A stretch of 64,000 nucleotides of DNA from Maribacter sp. BPC-D8 (GCF_035207705.1 NZ_CP128187.1:3472001-3536000), one strand, 5' to 3'; counted from the stretch's first letter, positions 37,468 to 46,009 are shown. Notes: generated from the sequence alone by a model not told the origin. Made by a program: numbers and translations.

Positions 37468-38187
37468 ATGAAAAAAACGTTAACATCAATATTCACACTC
37501 TCGATTTTGACCTTGTTTTTCTGTAATTGTAAAAAAGAAAAAGTCATAAGTGATGCCGAGTTTGAACAAACTGTTTTCTATGAAATATTCCCTGCTATTT
37601 TAGATTCGATTTACTACGATCAACGACTTCCTCCGCCCCCTCCACCATCATCTGAGTTTTTCGCCAAAGAAGAATACAAAAACGACATAGATAAAGCTGT
37701 AGAAGATTACATGAAAAGTGACAAGTTCAAGAATCAAATGGAAAAACGGAAAAGAAAAAAAGATTCTTTGAAAAGCGATAAGGCACCAATATTTATAGTT
37801 GTTTCCGACTCTGCTAGTGCATATGAAAAAGATGATGCAACTAAATTATCTGACCATTTTAAAATTCAAGATTCCATAAATTTAAAGCTAGGACTAAACT
37901 ATAGAATTGACTTAAACATGCTAATATCTAACGATGAAAAGATAAAATTTAAATATCGTTCGGAATTTCCAAAAGGAAGGGAGTTTTGGAAAACAGAATA
38001 TGATTATTTTATTGCAGCGAACATTGGATTTAGTCGAATATTATTTGATGAATCAAAAACTTATGGAGTGCTAAATGGAGGCTATACAACAGGAATTCTA
38101 AACGGAAATGGATTCAGAATTTTTATTAAAAAAAATGAAAACGGTAATTGGGCAATAGATAAAATTATAGGAACCTGGATGTCTTGA
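37468..38187 (+). CDS. Lipoprotein with a proline run, cassette gene
   Basis: About 239 residues from ATG 37468, 2 bp after the core GTTAGCACAC. Lipobox FCNC at about residue 19. Polyproline RLPPPPPPSS follows, then a charged helix (DYMKSDKFKNQMEKRKRKKDS) and a C-terminal domain (KLGLNYRIDLNML, GNGFRIFIKKNENGNWAIDKIIGTW). Unknown function. End core GTGTGGTAAC (38196) pairs 9 of 10 with its start core. Confidence 0.68.
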   Translation: MKKTLTSIFTLSILTLFFCNCKKEKVISDAEFEQTVFYEIFPAILDSIYYDQRLPPPPPPSSEFFAKEEYKNDIDKAVEDYMKSDKFKNQMEKRKRKKDSLKSDKAPIFIVVSDSASAYEKDDATKLSDHFKIQDSINLKLGLNYRIDLNMLISNDEKIKFKYRSEFPKGREFWKTEYDYFIAANIGFSRILFDESKTYGVLNGGYTTGILNGNGFRIFIKKNENGNWAIDKIIGTWMS

Positions 38188-38194
38188 AAAAATA

Positions 38195-38443
38195 CGTGTG
38201 GTAACAAAACCTAAACGCAATGCGGACTTTAGAGTAAAACCGAAAGGTCTGTGTATATTTATAAGGTCGCTAATCCCGAAAGTTATCGGGAATGGATTTA
38301 GCTTTGAACAAGAAAAAATAAAACTAAACCCGCCCGTACCGATAAGGCACGTTCGGGCGGGCAATAAGCTTTAGCTTCGTGCTCAGACGGAAACGAAAGG
38401 TTTCCTTGCCTCCGCACTAAGCTTAACCGAGACGTTACCACAC
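38195..38443 (+). repeat. attC-like site 7 (large, nested hairpins)
   Basis: Left GTGTGGTAAC, right GTTACCACAC (38434). Same nested hairpins as site 6; the CCCGCCCGTACC...GGGCGGG inset is shared by sites 6, 7 and 8 only. Confidence 0.83.
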
Positions 38444-38447
38444 ATTT

Positions 38448-39422
38448 ATGAAACCAAGAATAATACTGACATTTTTGACTCTAGTTTCTGGACTATCTGT
38501 TTTGGGACAATTTAGTCGTGAAAATATTGAAACGGATTCATCTGAAATTGAAATTATCAAAAATTCAGTTTATCATATATACCAAGAGAACTTCAAAAAC
38601 AAAGATTCTGTATGGAGAAGTGTACACTTTATAAAAGATACGACACGATTAAATACGGAAGGTTGGACAAAACAAAGTGGAAAACGAATCGGAATTTGGA
38701 AAGAATATAACTTCAATAAACAATTATTATTCACTCGAGACTATGATAATGCAATTTGTGAAGTGAATAGAAAGCTATTTCCTTACCACGAAATACTTGA
38801 GAAAATGAAAAAAAAGGCAGATAGCTTGATTATTTCTAATTATGGTAAGGATTTTTACGACAATCAAGTGCGCTTTGATTTTAACAATTCAGCTTATGAC
38901 AAAGATGGTTATGTTGGTAATTGGACAGAACCTATGAAAAGAAAACCAACAGAGTTTCTTTTTCGGTATCAAGTGAGATTAGAAAACGCAGATTGGCAAA
39001 GCGAAATGATTGGAATTAACCTTGACCAAAAAGGCAATTACGATCCTAGTAACGACAGATTTAACAACAATGGATTTGAAAAAGTAGATTCGAATAATAC
39101 TGCTTTTAAAATTAACAAAACCGAAGCTATTTCAGTAGCAAAAAAACACGGCTTACAAGCAGAGGATGTTTCTGAATTTTTAACATGGGAAAATTTTGAT
39201 AAAGCAGTTTTTTATAATGGACAGTTTAGATACTACATTACAGAATTGACAAACCAAATAGATGAAATAAAAAAAGAAGGTCGTTCGAGAATAACTTACA
39301 AGTTTAATGTTTACTCATTTAACCCATGGACTGGACATTTTTTAGAGATTAAGAAAATGAAACAAGTTAAGGAATGGGAAAAAAATAGTGGATTTACATC
39401 TGGATTATTACCTGATGAATAA
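38448..39422 (+). CDS. Exported protein, cassette gene, unknown function
   Basis: 324 residues with a signal peptide (1-20, LGQF). The middle has the pattern KTEAISVAKKHGLQAEDVSEFLTWENFD followed by GQFRYYITELT, resembling a PepSY-like or helix-strand repeat, but I cannot confirm it. The WTKQSGKRIGIWKEYNFNKQLLFTRDYDN section recalls antitoxin MORN-type repeats (one or two). ATG 4 bp after GTTACCACAC. End core GTGTTGTAAC (39427), 9 of 10 complementary. Confidence 0.65.
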   Translation: MKPRIILTFLTLVSGLSVLGQFSRENIETDSSEIEIIKNSVYHIYQENFKNKDSVWRSVHFIKDTTRLNTEGWTKQSGKRIGIWKEYNFNKQLLFTRDYDNAICEVNRKLFPYHEILEKMKKKADSLIISNYGKDFYDNQVRFDFNNSAYDKDGYVGNWTEPMKRKPTEFLFRYQVRLENADWQSEMIGINLDQKGNYDPSNDRFNNNGFEKVDSNNTAFKINKTEAISVAKKHGLQAEDVSEFLTWENFDKAVFYNGQFRYYITELTNQIDEIKKEGRSRITYKFNVYSFNPWTGHFLEIKKMKQVKEWEKNSGFTSGLLPDE

Positions 39423-39425
39423 AAA

Positions 39426-39674
39426 CGTGTTGTAACAAAGCCTAAACGCAATGCGGACTTTAGAGTAAAACCGAAAGGTCTGTGTATATTTATAAGGTCG
39501 CTAATCCCAAAAGTTATCGGAAATGGATTTAGCTTTGAACAACAAAAAATAAAACTAAACCCGCCCATACCGATAAGGCACGTTCGGGCGGGCAATAAGC
39601 TTTAGCTTTGTGCTCAGGCGGAAACAAAAAGTTTCCTTGCCTCCGCAGTACGTATAGCTCAGGCATTAGCACAA
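39426..39674 (+). repeat. attC-like site 8 (large, nested; altered core)
   Basis: Left GTGTTGTAAC. The right core reads ATTAGCACAA (39665) where GTTAGCACAA is expected. The loss of the GTT triplet's G could block recombination here. Confidence 0.78.
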
Positions 39675-39680
39675 ATAGAG

Positions 39681-40124
39681 ATGAAATACACTTTAATTTT
39701 ACTTATTACAATTTTCATATTCACATCTTGTAAATCCCAAAATCATGAAGATTTAGTTGGGACTTGGAAATATTCATGGGAATTTAAGCCAAAAAGTGAA
39801 TATACTTTTGAAACAATGACAATTCAAACGGAAACGGAAAATGGTACAGAATACGAACAAATTAAATTGGAAAAACCAAAACGTGAAATAAGAAATTTTT
39901 ATTTGGTTTTTGGAGGAGAAACAACGTACACGGAATTTAAAAGTGGAATTGGAATGAAATTCGACTTTCGGGTTTCTAATGATACGATTTATCAAATGGA
40001 CAAACCCGAATTTAAAATAGTCTCAATTGACTCTGGGGAATTAATCCTGAGAAAAATTGACACCGGTAAGGAACGTGTATATATTAAATCGAATGACGAC
40101 CTGTCTAAATTTAAAGTACACTAA
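39681..40124 (+). CDS. Lipocalin-like lipoprotein, cassette gene
   Basis: 147 residues with lipobox FTSC at about residue 17. Mature part DLVGTWKYSWEFKPKSEYTF, then strands ending KERVYIKSNDDL; the GTW motif near the start suggests a lipocalin-type barrel. Cassette ends TTAGCACAA (39666) and TTGTGCTAA (40131) pair perfectly over 9 bp. Function unknown. Confidence 0.68.
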   Translation: MKYTLILLITIFIFTSCKSQNHEDLVGTWKYSWEFKPKSEYTFETMTIQTETENGTEYEQIKLEKPKREIRNFYLVFGGETTYTEFKSGIGMKFDFRVSNDTIYQMDKPEFKIVSIDSGELILRKIDTGKERVYIKSNDDLSKFKVH

Positions 40125-40130
40125 AACTAC

Positions 40131-40200
40131 TTGTGCTAAAAAAGAACTAAGCTGAAAAAAATCTAGCTCAATCTACCCACATAATTTCTAACATAACCTA
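40131..40200 (+). repeat. attC-like site 9, truncated
   Basis: TTGTGCTAA followed by AAGAACTAAGCTG, the short attC sub-type seen whole at 45945. The right half is replaced by the P3 module. Confidence 0.6.
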
Positions 40201-40338
40201 AACCTGATTTAGCTATTCATTAAGCTTATTTAATCAATTTGTTATAGACTGAAATAAAGCCAGTTTTTGTTCTTTGCTTTTAAAATTATTCTGCCATAAA
40301 ATACTTTGAATTAAGGGTTATGGAAACTAGCAATATAT
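40141..40338 (+). repeat. Repeat R2, copy a
   Basis: About 200 bp preceding the ogt tail. Homologous to 50673-50885, sharing for example CTCAATCTACCCACAT, TTTAATCAATTTG and TTTTTGTTCTTT. No gene seen. Confidence 0.75.
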
Positions 40339-40401
40339 CTACACAGAAAACAGTGGTTATTGAATCATGAGAGTACGTTTGAACATCAAAGTTTATTCTA
40401 G
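40339..40401 (+). pseudogene. Decayed ogt 3' end, copy 3 (best preserved)
   Basis: 21 codons read LHRKQWLLNHESTFEHQSLF-stop, against LHRKQWLLNHESPVKQQSLF-stop in ogt. Frame and stop are kept; the rest of the gene is absent. Confidence 0.85.
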
Positions 40402-40739
40402 AACAGCTGTTTTACCCAACTAAAAAACAAACCACTTGGTTTGTTGTGTGCTCAAAAAAGCCTTTTACCCTCACACACCTTGCATTTTGTCGATACAATT
40501 GTAATTGCTGTCGTTGGTTTCTACAATTAACAGCTCCTTTTACCAGTAAAAAACAGACCGGTTGGTTGGTTTGTTGTTTTTAGCCATTTCTATTGAATGT
40601 GATTTTTATGATTGTGGTTTTCCCTACGGAAAATGATACTTAATTGTAGGTTTATTCTATAGTGGTATATTAGTGATTCGATCAATTACATATACTCATT
40701 AATATTTGGGGATATATGTAATTGTGCAGATAGCCATAC
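40402..40739 (+). repeat. P element copy 3
   Basis: Hairpins (40422-40445 and about 40547-40581), promoter, and palindrome (40683-40724), ending GCCATAC before core GTTATGTGTG (40740). Closest to copy 2. Confidence 0.88.
40643..40673 (+). promoter_or_regulatory. Promoter of P element 3
   Basis: ATTG (40643-40646), 19 bp, TATATTAG (40666-40673). One base differs from copy 1 in the spacer (CTAT for CTTT). Confidence 0.75.
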
Positions 40740-40790
40740 GTTATGTGTGATGAAACAACCAAAAACACCGAAAATATAAAAAACTAATTA

Positions 40791-42044
40791 ATGAAACACA
40801 TATTTATTATTGCTATTTCTTTGCTGAGCATTGCCTGTAATACTAAAAATGAAGATCAGAAAAAGTTAGATTTTGTGGAGTTTGACTTTCATTTTGATAC
40901 AGAGTCAAATGAGATGCCGTACAATTTTTCTTCATATTGGGATACCTTTCCTACAAATGTCGATAGAACAGCATGGGAATTTGCCAAAATCGGAAACATA
41001 GAAAGGATGCATGAGATTTGGGATACGAAAGAATCAATTGAAATTGGACTTACGCAGGAACAACGAGATAGTTTTGTCCTCTACAAAGCAATGGATGCAA
41101 TAGATTACATATTGAATGAAGCTGAAGAGCACCAAGTAGTCATCATAAATGAAGCTCATCAAATGCCCCAACATCGAATTTTTACCACTCAACTACTTGA
41201 AGGACTCAAAAGAAGAGGCTTTAAGCACTTAGGAATGGAAGGATATTTTAATACGCCTCAAGCAGATTCAATTATGCAAGCCAATGGTTATCCTATTCTT
41301 GATTCTGGATATTCTACACAAGAACCTCAATTTGGCAATTTAATAAGAACTGCCTTTGATATGGGGTTCAATATATTTGGGTACGAAAGCAGTGGACATG
41401 CTAATGGGAAAGAAAGAGAAATTAATCAAGCCAGGAATATTGAATCCTATCTAAATCGATACCCCAACGAAAAGATATTAATTCATTGTGGTTTTGATCA
41501 TGTGTACGAAGGAGATATGCCTAACAATTCCATGGGTTGGGGAAAGGCGATGGCAGGGAGGTTGACAGAATTTACAGGAGTCGACCCATTAACCATAAAT
41601 CAGACAATTTATTCTGAAAAGGGTAATAGGGATTACGAAAACTCGTATTATCAGATTACAGATCTAGAAAGACCTAGTGTTTTTGTCAATGAATCTGGTG
41701 AGCTATTTGGTCAGCAACGAAAGAAAACCTCTATTGATTTACCTCCTATGGGCACATTCAGGTATGACATAGCAGTTTTCCATCCAAGAAGTAAAAAGTA
41801 CGATCGTCCGCAATGGATGGTGTATCGTGATCGTAAAGAAGTGGAAATATCATTTGTTGAAGAAAATATCCAGTGCCCATGTTTGGTACTTGCCTACAAA
41901 AAAGGTGAGAAAGTCGGCAAAGCCGTTCCTTATGATATACAAGAGACGGATGATAAGAAGGTTACATTAGTTTTAGATAAATCCGACTTTGAAATTATCA
42001 TATTGAATCAGAAGAATATAGCCCTAAAAGCTGAATTTAACTAG
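40791..42044 (+). CDS. Lipoprotein of the EreA/ChaN-like (Tiki) fold, cassette gene
   Basis: 417 residues with lipobox SIAC at about residue 16. The middle, VVIINEAHQMPQHRIFTTQLLEGLKRRGFKHLGMEGYF (about 115-152), with a second block FNIFGYES and ILIHCGFDHVYEG, carries the Glu-His and His motifs of the erythromycin-esterase/haem-binding-uptake (Cofac_haem_bdg) superfamily. The C-terminus is a separate beta domain. Substrate unknown. It is the largest cassette. Unit ends GTTATGTGTG (40740) / CACACATAAC (42150) pair perfectly. Confidence 0.68.
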   Translation: MKHIFIIAISLLSIACNTKNEDQKKLDFVEFDFHFDTESNEMPYNFSSYWDTFPTNVDRTAWEFAKIGNIERMHEIWDTKESIEIGLTQEQRDSFVLYKAMDAIDYILNEAEEHQVVIINEAHQMPQHRIFTTQLLEGLKRRGFKHLGMEGYFNTPQADSIMQANGYPILDSGYSTQEPQFGNLIRTAFDMGFNIFGYESSGHANGKEREINQARNIESYLNRYPNEKILIHCGFDHVYEGDMPNNSMGWGKAMAGRLTEFTGVDPLTINQTIYSEKGNRDYENSYYQITDLERPSVFVNESGELFGQQRKKTSIDLPPMGTFRYDIAVFHPRSKKYDRPQWMVYRDRKEVEISFVEENIQCPCLVLAYKKGEKVGKAVPYDIQETDDKKVTLVLDKSDFEIIILNQKNIALKAEFN

Positions 42045-42149
42045 GCATCATAGCAAAAACTTTATTTTCACATAGATAACCAAAAGATTTTTATGGGATG
42101 GGAGATATGGTAGAATAGATGAATTAATCCAAATGAAGAATAGAGTCAC

Positions 42150-42354
42150 CACACATAACAATGTATATAAAAAATAGCGCGAGTAATTGCTAACACAAGG
42201 GTTCGGGCATTTTTAGGAAGTCGCCAAATTTTTAAATTTGACAAATTCCCAAAAATAAAATAATTAATAAAATTTAAAAATTCGGCTTGTGTATCATCCG
42301 TAAAGTTATCGCTTATTTTCAGCGCTACTTTTCATATACGAGACGTTACCACAC
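42150..42354 (+). repeat. attC-like site 10
   Basis: Left CACACATAAC, right GTTACCACAC (42345). Arms GTATATAAAAAATAGCGC / GCGCTACTTTTCATATAC; inner AAATTTTTAAATTT pair. Sub-type of site 2. Confidence 0.85.
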
Positions 42355-42368
42355 ATTAGACAAGACCA

Positions 42369-42953
42369 ATGAAAAAAGGAATTTTAATAACAATAATTGG
42401 AATTATAATTATCGGAATTTCTTATTTCGGAATTGAAATGTATGGCTTTGCAAAAGGAGTTAAAGAAGATGCGAAAAAAGAAAATCTGAATGCGGAATTA
42501 AATGCTCAAACTCAATTTTCTGGTTATCCGACTTCTGACAAAGTTGAATTTAATATTAAAGCGGGAAAAGAATATTATGCTGGAGAACCAATTGAAATAA
42601 AACTGATTTGGAAAAACGAATCTGATAAAAACGAAAAAATAATGATTAGAGATTATTGGGGACATCCAATCGGAACTGGAGCATCAATAATGGATTTAAA
42701 AAATGTGGAATTAACAAGCCAAATTTCAAGCCATATTTTAAGTTCTCAATTATTTTCACCAGATGACTTAAAAGAATATGAAATTGAACTCAAGCCAAAC
42801 GAAACAAAAGAATATTCTGTTGATTTATTAAAAATTCCAATTTTAAAACAAACTGAATCTAATCTGAAAAGCACTTTACCGAAAGGAAAGTATAAAATTC
42901 AGGTGTTTTACCCAAAAGTTCTGGTCTATTTGCAAAGTCGCCAAATCTTTTGA
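42369..42953 (+). CDS. Membrane-anchored protein truncated by an attC deletion
   Basis: 194 residues. N-terminal TM helix (ILITIIGIIIIGISYF), then a soluble beta domain (VEFNIKAGKEYYAGEPIEIKLIWKNESDKNEK) of the kind found in extracellular binding proteins. The last residues, from about VYLQSRQIF on, are encoded by the middle of an attC-like site (same text as GCAAAGTCGCCAAAT at other sites), so the true 3' end and the left half of that site were deleted. Start core GTTACCACAC (42345) has no mate. Function unknown; probably non-native C-terminus. Confidence 0.62.
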   Translation: MKKGILITIIGIIIIGISYFGIEMYGFAKGVKEDAKKENLNAELNAQTQFSGYPTSDKVEFNIKAGKEYYAGEPIEIKLIWKNESDKNEKIMIRDYWGHPIGTGASIMDLKNVELTSQISSHILSSQLFSPDDLKEYEIELKPNETKEYSVDLLKIPILKQTESNLKSTLPKGKYKIQVFYPKVLVYLQSRQIF

Positions 42954-43067
42954 TTTGGTATTAAAAGAGAAAAATTAAAACAAAACACAAAAGATTTGGC
43001 TTGTGGCTTAACCGAAAATAATCGCTTGTTTTCTGCCCTACTTGCCATATATTTAACGTTGTAGTGC
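42913..43067 (+). repeat. attC-like site 11, right part only
   Basis: Starts within the upstream gene. It contains the inner AAATCTTTTGATTT pair and ends GTTGTAGTGC (43058). The left core is missing. Confidence 0.7.
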
Positions 43068-43080
43068 ATTTAAGAAATCA

Positions 43081-43281
43081 ATGAACCGAGAACAAACAAA
43101 CTGCGCAGAATGTAAATCCGATTATTTTAAAGATAGTTCGGAAATGAAAGAATTATGTCCGGATTGCGCTCATAAATTGTATGGACACTCAAACTGTGAG
43201 CACGAATTTGAAAACGGGAATTGCTCAAAATGTGGTTGGAATGGAAGGACATCAGAATTTCTAAAAAACAAGACGGAATAG
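43081..43281 (+). CDS. Small zinc-ribbon protein (first of a pair)
   Basis: 66 residues with four CxxC-type pairs: NCAECKS, LCPDCAH, then SNCEHEFENGNCSKCGW. Two zinc ribbons are likely. One bp separates it from the next zinc-ribbon gene; both stand in one cassette with ends GTTGTAGTGC (43058) and GCACTACAAC (43596), perfectly paired. Nucleic-acid or protein binding is a guess. Confidence 0.7.
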   Translation: MNREQTNCAECKSDYFKDSSEMKELCPDCAHKLYGHSNCEHEFENGNCSKCGWNGRTSEFLKNKTE

Positions 43282-43282
43282 T

Positions 43283-43591
43283 ATGGAAATTAAATATTGC
43301 TGGAGGTGCAAAATGGAAGTTCCAATGCTGAATAAAGAAGAACATGCCATAGCCTCTAAACTATATGCAAAAGGCTTTAAGGTCTTAAAAAAAGACAGAC
43401 AAGAACGTTTCAAAGAGCTTTTGGACTACTACAATGATTTGACTGGATTTGGAGAAACTGAACCGAATGCAATAGCGCACCATTCTCTTGGAATGATTGG
43501 ACCAGATTGCGAGAATTGTGGAAAACCGTATAGAACGCCGAAAGCAAAACTATGTGCTGCCTGCGGAAATAAAAGAAACATTACGGAATAA
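43283..43591 (+). CDS. Zinc-ribbon protein (second of a pair)
   Basis: 102 residues. N-terminal YCWRCK half-site, helical centre (HAIASKLYAKGFKVLKKDRQERFKELLDYYNDLTG) and C-terminal CENCGKPYRTPKAKLCAACG. Resembles small proteins often annotated as zinc-ribbon hypothetical in Bacteroidetes. Co-translated with the upstream 66-residue protein. It ends 4 bp before the next attC-like left core. Confidence 0.7.
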   Translation: MEIKYCWRCKMEVPMLNKEEHAIASKLYAKGFKVLKKDRQERFKELLDYYNDLTGFGETEPNAIAHHSLGMIGPDCENCGKPYRTPKAKLCAACGNKRNITE

Positions 43592-43594
43592 AAA

Positions 43595-43712
43595 CGCACT
43601 ACAACAAAGCCTAAACGTAATGCGGACTTTAAGGTGAAACCGAAAGGTCTGTGTATATTTATTGTGTCGCTAAATCTTATGGATTTAGCTTTGGATAAAA
43701 AAATAAAACTGA
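43595..43712 (+). repeat. attC-like site 12, left part only
   Basis: Begins GCACTACAAC, with arm CTAAACGTAATGCGGAC as in sites 7 and 8. It stops near 43712, where unrelated AT-rich sequence with a small membrane-protein gene begins. Confidence 0.7.
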
Positions 43713-43820
43713 ACATTAAATACTTTTAATATTCTTTTATGGAATTTAAATTTTTCCTTAAAAAGTGTAACATTTCGATTTATTGTGCTACTAATTTTAC
43801 ATACCTAAAACAATTAAATT

Positions 43821-43997
43821 ATGAAATTTTTTAAATATTTATTATTAACACTAGGAGTAATAGGAATAATAGCATCCATTTATAACTCCATAGTAGAAGG
43901 CTCCGTATATTCCAATAAATGGACATTTATTGGAAGTGCAGGACTAATCTGGTTTGCTTTTAAAAAAGATTTTCCTGGGAGATTTGTTAGCAAATGA
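43821..43997 (+). CDS. Small membrane protein (58 residues)
   Basis: MKFFKYLLLTLGVIGIIASI then a second hydrophobic part WTFIGSAGLIWFAF; basic end KKDFPGRFVSK. Two membrane helices. Preceded by an AT-rich 100 bp with no cassette core close by. Function unknown. The 120 bp after it (to 44116) hold no gene and share GTTACG.C..GACTTCTAACT with 49247-49272. Confidence 0.55.
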   Translation: MKFFKYLLLTLGVIGIIASIYNSIVEGSVYSNKWTFIGSAGLIWFAFKKDFPGRFVSK

Positions 43998-44116
43998 ATC
44001 TAACAAAATTCTGTATGTAGTAATCTCAAAAAGGACTTTTGAGCAAGTTCAAGTATATGGACTTTACTCAAACGTTACTGTTACGTCCCGACTTCTAACT
44101 CAGACGGAAAAAACAA

Positions 44117-44301
44117 ATACTAACTTAGGATGGCTATAATTAATACGGGCTTTGGTGCTTAACCAAAGATTAGTGTATTTTTAATAAGTCCGCCAAATCT
44201 TTTTATTTTACTTTAGAACAAAAAAAAATTTGGCTAAGTGCTTAATCGGAAATTAATTGCTTTTTAACCCCGTGCTAACCATAGCTTAAGCGTTACAAAA
44301 C
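44117..44301 (+). repeat. attC-like site 13
   Basis: Left TACTAAC, right GTTACAAAAC (44292). Arms GGCTATAATTAATACGGG / CCCGTGCTAACCATAGC. Confidence 0.78.
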
Positions 44302-44362
44302 ATTAACACTCACTAAAACCTAAGAAGTAATATAAGCATCATAAAAATATGGTGCTAGCAAT

Positions 44363-44581
44363 GTGAAAGATGAAACTTCATATATAACTGGCTTCGATTA
44401 TAATGACACTCTAAATCAAATTCAATCTGACTATAATAATGGATGGGATATTATAATGATGATAGATTCTGATATGTTAGACGATGAAGCTAGTATATTT
44501 GGCTTCCTCACAAATTATCATTGGATTGTCTATGAAGATGACTTGAATATTGATAATTCAAAAAAAGAAATAACTTTTTGA
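44363..44581 (+). CDS. Short acidic protein, possibly truncated
   Basis: 72 residues from GTG 44363; no ATG upstream in frame. Sequence ITGFDYNDTLNQIQSDYNNGWDIIMMIDSDML is soluble and acidic. It shares one cassette with the lipoprotein gene downstream. No family recognised; may be the remnant of a larger gene. Confidence 0.42.
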   Translation: MKDETSYITGFDYNDTLNQIQSDYNNGWDIIMMIDSDMLDDEASIFGFLTNYHWIVYEDDLNIDNSKKEITF

Positions 44582-44645
44582 TATTGGTGCTGGAATAAAA
44601 TTAATAACAGAACCTTTAGCAAGAAGGTTTTTAATTCAAATTTTT

Positions 44646-45080
44646 ATGGATACATCAAATACAAAAAATAGATATTATATAATTCTATTCCTTTTAGTTT
44701 TATTTAGTTGTAAGAAAAAAGAAGTATCAGATAAATGCTTACCTCTTTATCAATTCAATCAAGAGATTACTTTTGATGGTTATACAGATGACGAATTACA
44801 ACTTGCAACAGTAAACTATAATAATTCAATAACTGGTAAAATTTCTATTGATAAAAATTCTAAAAGCGTAAAAAAATATGGTCGAATATATTTTGATTCT
44901 ATAAACGATACAATATGCAAAAAAGACACTTTGATTTTGAATATTGCTAATAAAAAATATCTAATTACTGAAATAGTTCAGAAATCAGTAAAAGTATCTC
45001 TAGGCAATGATAGACCTGCTTTTATTAACTTTAAAATTAACAATAAAGAATTCAGAGGAAAAGGTGTAATAAAAAAATAA
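44646..45080 (+). CDS. Lipoprotein, cassette gene
   Basis: 144 residues. Start MDTSNTKNRYYIILFLLVLFSCKKKE with lipobox LFSC at about residue 22. Mature part beta-rich (NNSITGKISIDKNSKS, YLITEIVQKSVKVSLGN). Ends 4 bp before core GTTTTGTAAC (45086), which pairs perfectly with GTTACAAAAC (44292). Unknown function. Confidence 0.65.
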   Translation: MDTSNTKNRYYIILFLLVLFSCKKKEVSDKCLPLYQFNQEITFDGYTDDELQLATVNYNNSITGKISIDKNSKSVKKYGRIYFDSINDTICKKDTLILNIANKKYLITEIVQKSVKVSLGNDRPAFINFKINNKEFRGKGVIKK

Positions 45081-45084
45081 AAAA

Positions 45085-45287
45085 CGTTTTGTAACCATGT
45101 ATAAGAAAACATAGGGCTTTTGTGATTAAACGAAAGGTCTGTGTTTATTTACAAAGTCCGCTAAATATAAAATTTGGCATTTAAGTCAAAAAGATAAAAG
45201 CAAAAATATTTAATTGAGCTAAGTGTTAAACCCGAAATGTAGTGCTTAAAAACTGCCCTACGTTACATATACTGAACGTTAGCACAA
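45085..45287 (+). repeat. attC-like site 14
   Basis: Left GTTTTGTAAC, right GTTAGCACAA (45278). Arms ATGTATAAGAAAACATAGGGC / GCCCTACGTTACATATAC. Sub-type of site 5. Confidence 0.84.
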
Positions 45288-45301
45288 ATTAACCAAGATC
45301 A

Positions 45302-45943
45302 ATGGAAAATCTAATCACTAGAAATGACATCATGGAAAATCAAACATTTTTTTGGTTTTCATACTTTTCGTGGTTTAGAGGTTTTGATGAAATTAATGAA
45401 CTAAACATTGACGAAGCTTTAGCAAATGTTATACAAGTTGACACTGATAAAATTAACAAGTGGTCAGAAACTTTTTTTTCATCAATAAATGGAAAACAAA
45501 GGTTTATTGGCGGAAAATTGTCTAAAAATCTATCCTTTCAAATAGAATTTCTTGAAGAGGAAATCACGTTTTATATAAATGAGCAATATATTGGAAACTT
45601 AGGCGGACACTTTGAAGCCTGGTATTTGACTTTAGACGAAATCAGTGTTTTTGAAAAATATGATTTTATTTTTCTATTGTTACTACCAATGGTTGGTATT
45701 ACAAAAAATGAGCTTGACTTTACAAAAGAGCTTATCAGTAAAAATTTAAAATCAATACCTAAATTTAAAAATCAAAGTGAATACATATCCGAATGTATAG
45801 CTAACGGTTTAGTTATGCATGGGGAATTTTATACTGATGAAAAAATAGGGATTGTAAACAATCAAAACCATAGTGTTAGAAACATAAATAAATATCCTGA
45901 TTACAGGGAAAATGTGCTAAAGTTGAATAACACACTAAAATAA
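45302..45943 (+). CDS. Soluble cassette protein, immunity-like in appearance
   Basis: 213 residues, acidic, with FFWFSYFSWFRGFDEIN near the start and a helical C-terminus (MHGEFYTDEKIGIVNN). Size, acidity and soluble fold resemble polymorphic-toxin immunity proteins, but no specific family can be claimed. Unit ends GTTAGCACAA (45278) / TACTGCTAAC (45945), 8 of 10. Confidence 0.58.
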   Translation: MENLITRNDIMENQTFFWFSYFSWFRGFDEINELNIDEALANVIQVDTDKINKWSETFFSSINGKQRFIGGKLSKNLSFQIEFLEEEITFYINEQYIGNLGGHFEAWYLTLDEISVFEKYDFIFLLLLPMVGITKNELDFTKELISKNLKSIPKFKNQSEYISECIANGLVMHGEFYTDEKIGIVNNQNHSVRNINKYPDYRENVLKLNNTLK

Positions 45944-45944
45944 T

Positions 45945-46009
45945 TACTGCTAACAAAGAACTGAGGTGAAAATCAAACAGATTCTTGCTTTACCTGAGAC
46001 GTTACACTT
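45945..46009 (+). repeat. attC-like site 15 (short, 65 bp)
   Basis: Left TACTGCTAAC, right GTTACACTT (46001). Arms AAAGAACTGAGGTGAAA and TTTACCTGAGACG. Size and form of a classical short attC. Confidence 0.8.

Noticed and set aside
38098..38364. Minus-strand open frames over the attC-like sites (also at 39311, 37209, 43429)
   Set aside because: They arise because the sites are similar to one another; proteins begin alike (MPARTCLIG) but have no start signals and cross gene ends.
43954..44139. A 61-residue plus-strand frame
   Set aside because: Overlaps the more convincing 43821-43997 gene and runs into an attC-like site.
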